Source: Propionibacteriales bacterium (GTDB lineage: Bacteria > Actinomycetota > Actinomycetes > Propionibacteriales > Propionibacteriaceae). Taken from it: 7,292 nt of DNA. This document shows, one piece after another, positions 6,625 through 7,292 of this stretch. The notes under the pieces are model-generated. The model was not told where the DNA came from and ran no database searches. It was given only the letters and a program-made list of their open reading frames with translations. The stretch is taken from assembly GCA_030453285.1 (NCBI GenBank), contig JAKDKP010000101.1:1-7292 (forward strand), in the 5' to 3' direction. The position numbers were made by a program, and so were the translations under genes. Positions within the stretch are counted from its first letter, which is position 1, and the number at the start of each line of letters is the position of its first letter.

Positions 6625-6646
6625 CTCTTCGGTCGGGCCCGAAGAG
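6625..6646. promoter_or_regulatory. 22-bp inverted repeat upstream of the exporter
   Basis: CTCTTCGG and CCGAAGAG form perfect 8-base arms around a 6-base centre. The centre overlaps a second perfect palindrome, TCGGGCCCGA (6633-6642). It ends 21 bases before the exporter ATG, where an operator would block transcription. It could also be a short hairpin. Confidence 0.45.
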
Positions 6647-6653
6647 ACAGGGC

Positions 6654-6690
6654 CGTACGTTCGCCGCATGGACGCGACTCCGAACGTACG
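6654..6690. promoter_or_regulatory. 10-bp inverted repeat around the exporter start codon
   Basis: CGTACGTTCG (6654-6663) and CGAACGTACG (6681-6690) are perfect reverse complements with a 17-base spacer that contains the ATG at 6668. As RNA it would put the start codon in a hairpin loop. As DNA it could be an operator. The left arm also contains TACGTT (6656-6661), a -10-like hexamer spaced 6 bases before the ATG, which fits leaderless transcription; no -35 is evident. Confidence 0.55.
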
Positions 6691-7292
6691 TGATGGCCGC
6701 GGCGGCGCGCTCTTGTTGACCGTGCTGTGCATCCCGATGTTCCTGATCTTGTTGGACGTCATGGCGATGAACGTGGCCATGCCGACCCTCGGTCGCGCCT
6801 TCGCGATCTCGACCGCGGACTGGGCACAGGTGGTGGATGCCTACACCGTGCCCCTGGCGATCGGGTTGCTGCCGGGAGGGCTGATCGTGGACCGATGGGG
6901 CGGACGCAGGTCGTTGCTCACCGCGCTGGTCGTGTTCTGTCTTGCCTCGGTGCTCGGCGGCCTTGCCTGGTCCTGGCCAGTGGTGCTCGCGGCTCGCGTG
7001 GCTCAGGGGCTGGCGGCCGCGGTGATGTTGCCTGCGGGATTGGCCGCCCTGACGTTGACCTGGTCTGCCCCGGACGCCAGGGCGCGGGCCCTCGGCGCGT
7101 GGTCTGCGGTCAGCGCCGTCGCCACCGCCGTCGGGCCGGCCGTCGGTGGCTTGCTGGTCGCGGCGGCGAGTTGGCGGTCGGTCTTCTGGGTCAATGTGCC
7201 GCTGGTCCTGGTTGCCCTCTTCGGCACCGCCCTGCTGCTGCCCGATCGGCGCACCGCGGCGGGTGTCCGGCAGGGCGGCCCGCGTGCACGCT
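6668..7292 (+). CDS. DHA2-family MFS drug exporter, N-terminal part
   Basis: The first 208 codons of a major facilitator transporter are present and open to the right edge. The family exports drugs, dyes or antiseptics by proton antiport in the cytoplasmic membrane; 14-helix members are called DHA2. Visible signatures are LLDVMAMNVAMPTL at 28-41 (the LDxTVVNVALP motif of helix 1, with V-M replacing V-T-type residues), motif A as GLIVDRWGGRR at 71-81, motif B with R110 and QG at 113-114, motif C as AVGPAVGG at 154-161, and SWRSVFWVNVP at 168-178, typical of the DHA2/EmrB group. No Shine-Dalgarno sequence lies close to the ATG, so the mRNA may be leaderless or the start may differ by a few codons. 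Inverted repeats upstream suggest repressor control. The substrate cannot be inferred. Confidence 0.88.
   Translation, partial: MDATPNVRDGRGGALLLTVLCIPMFLILLDVMAMNVAMPTLGRAFAISTADWAQVVDAYTVPLAIGLLPGGLIVDRWGGRRSLLTALVVFCLASVLGGLAWSWPVVLAARVAQGLAAAVMLPAGLAALTLTWSAPDARARALGAWSAVSAVATAVGPAVGGLLVAAASWRSVFWVNVPLVLVALFGTALLLPDRRTAAGVRQGGPRAR

Larger units (their letters stand above)
6385..6667. other. Divergent intergenic region
   Basis: The 283 bases between the wHTH gene and the transporter hold no convincing gene. They contain three inverted-repeat elements on the transporter side, listed separately. On the minus strand TACATT at about 6438-6443 is a possible -10 for the wHTH operon, without a good -35. 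A 40-codon minus-strand frame (6540-6418, GTG start) is open but lacks a ribosome binding site and is not called. Confidence 0.4.

Overview
The window looks like chromosomal DNA from a high-GC Gram-positive bacterium (Actinobacteria). The G/C-rich third codon positions, the typA N-terminus, the actinobacterial-style ArsR-like regulator and the DHA2-type transporter all fit this. The genus cannot be told from the sequence. No tRNA, rRNA, insertion sequence, integrase or CRISPR array is visible.

Layout from left to right. (1) 1-276, minus strand: the N-terminal 92 codons of the ribosome-associated GTPase TypA/BipA, running off the left edge. (2) 530-1294, plus: a four-helix membrane protein with a very basic tail and noticeably more A/T than its neighbours. 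(3) A strong hairpin at about 1334-1356 separates it from a convergent broken gene, 2625-1384 minus. That gene encoded a membrane-anchored NERD (nuclease-related) protein with a C-terminal zinc ribbon. It now carries one in-frame TGA and three single-base frameshifts, at least two of them in runs of G. (4) 2830-3966, plus: an intact GTPase with a C-terminal DUF697 hydrophobic domain, divergent from the NERD pseudogene. (5) 3962-4027: a cluster of five TGATCA palindromes spaced 14-15 bases apart. The first supplies the stop codon of the GTPase and the last supplies the stop codon of the convergent regulator. (6) 4786-4025, minus: an ArsR-type winged-helix regulator. (7) 6384-4994, minus: a two-gene operon joined by a GTGA overlap, encoding a protein with two predicted winged-helix domains and then a small DUF3800-like protein with candidate RNase H-fold acidic residues. 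(8) 6668-7292, plus: the N-terminal 208 codons of a DHA2-family MFS drug exporter, running off the right edge. It is preceded by several inverted repeats, one of which places the start codon in the loop of a perfect 10-bp hairpin.

No pathway links all these genes. The region between typA and the transporter looks like a variable island of short transcription units: a decayed nuclease-like gene, an atypically composed membrane protein, a stress-type GTPase and a compact DNA-binding/nuclease-like cassette. The best candidate for something undescribed is the translationally coupled wHTH-DUF3800 pair. The TGATCA array and the hairpin around the transporter start codon are the most notable non-coding signals.
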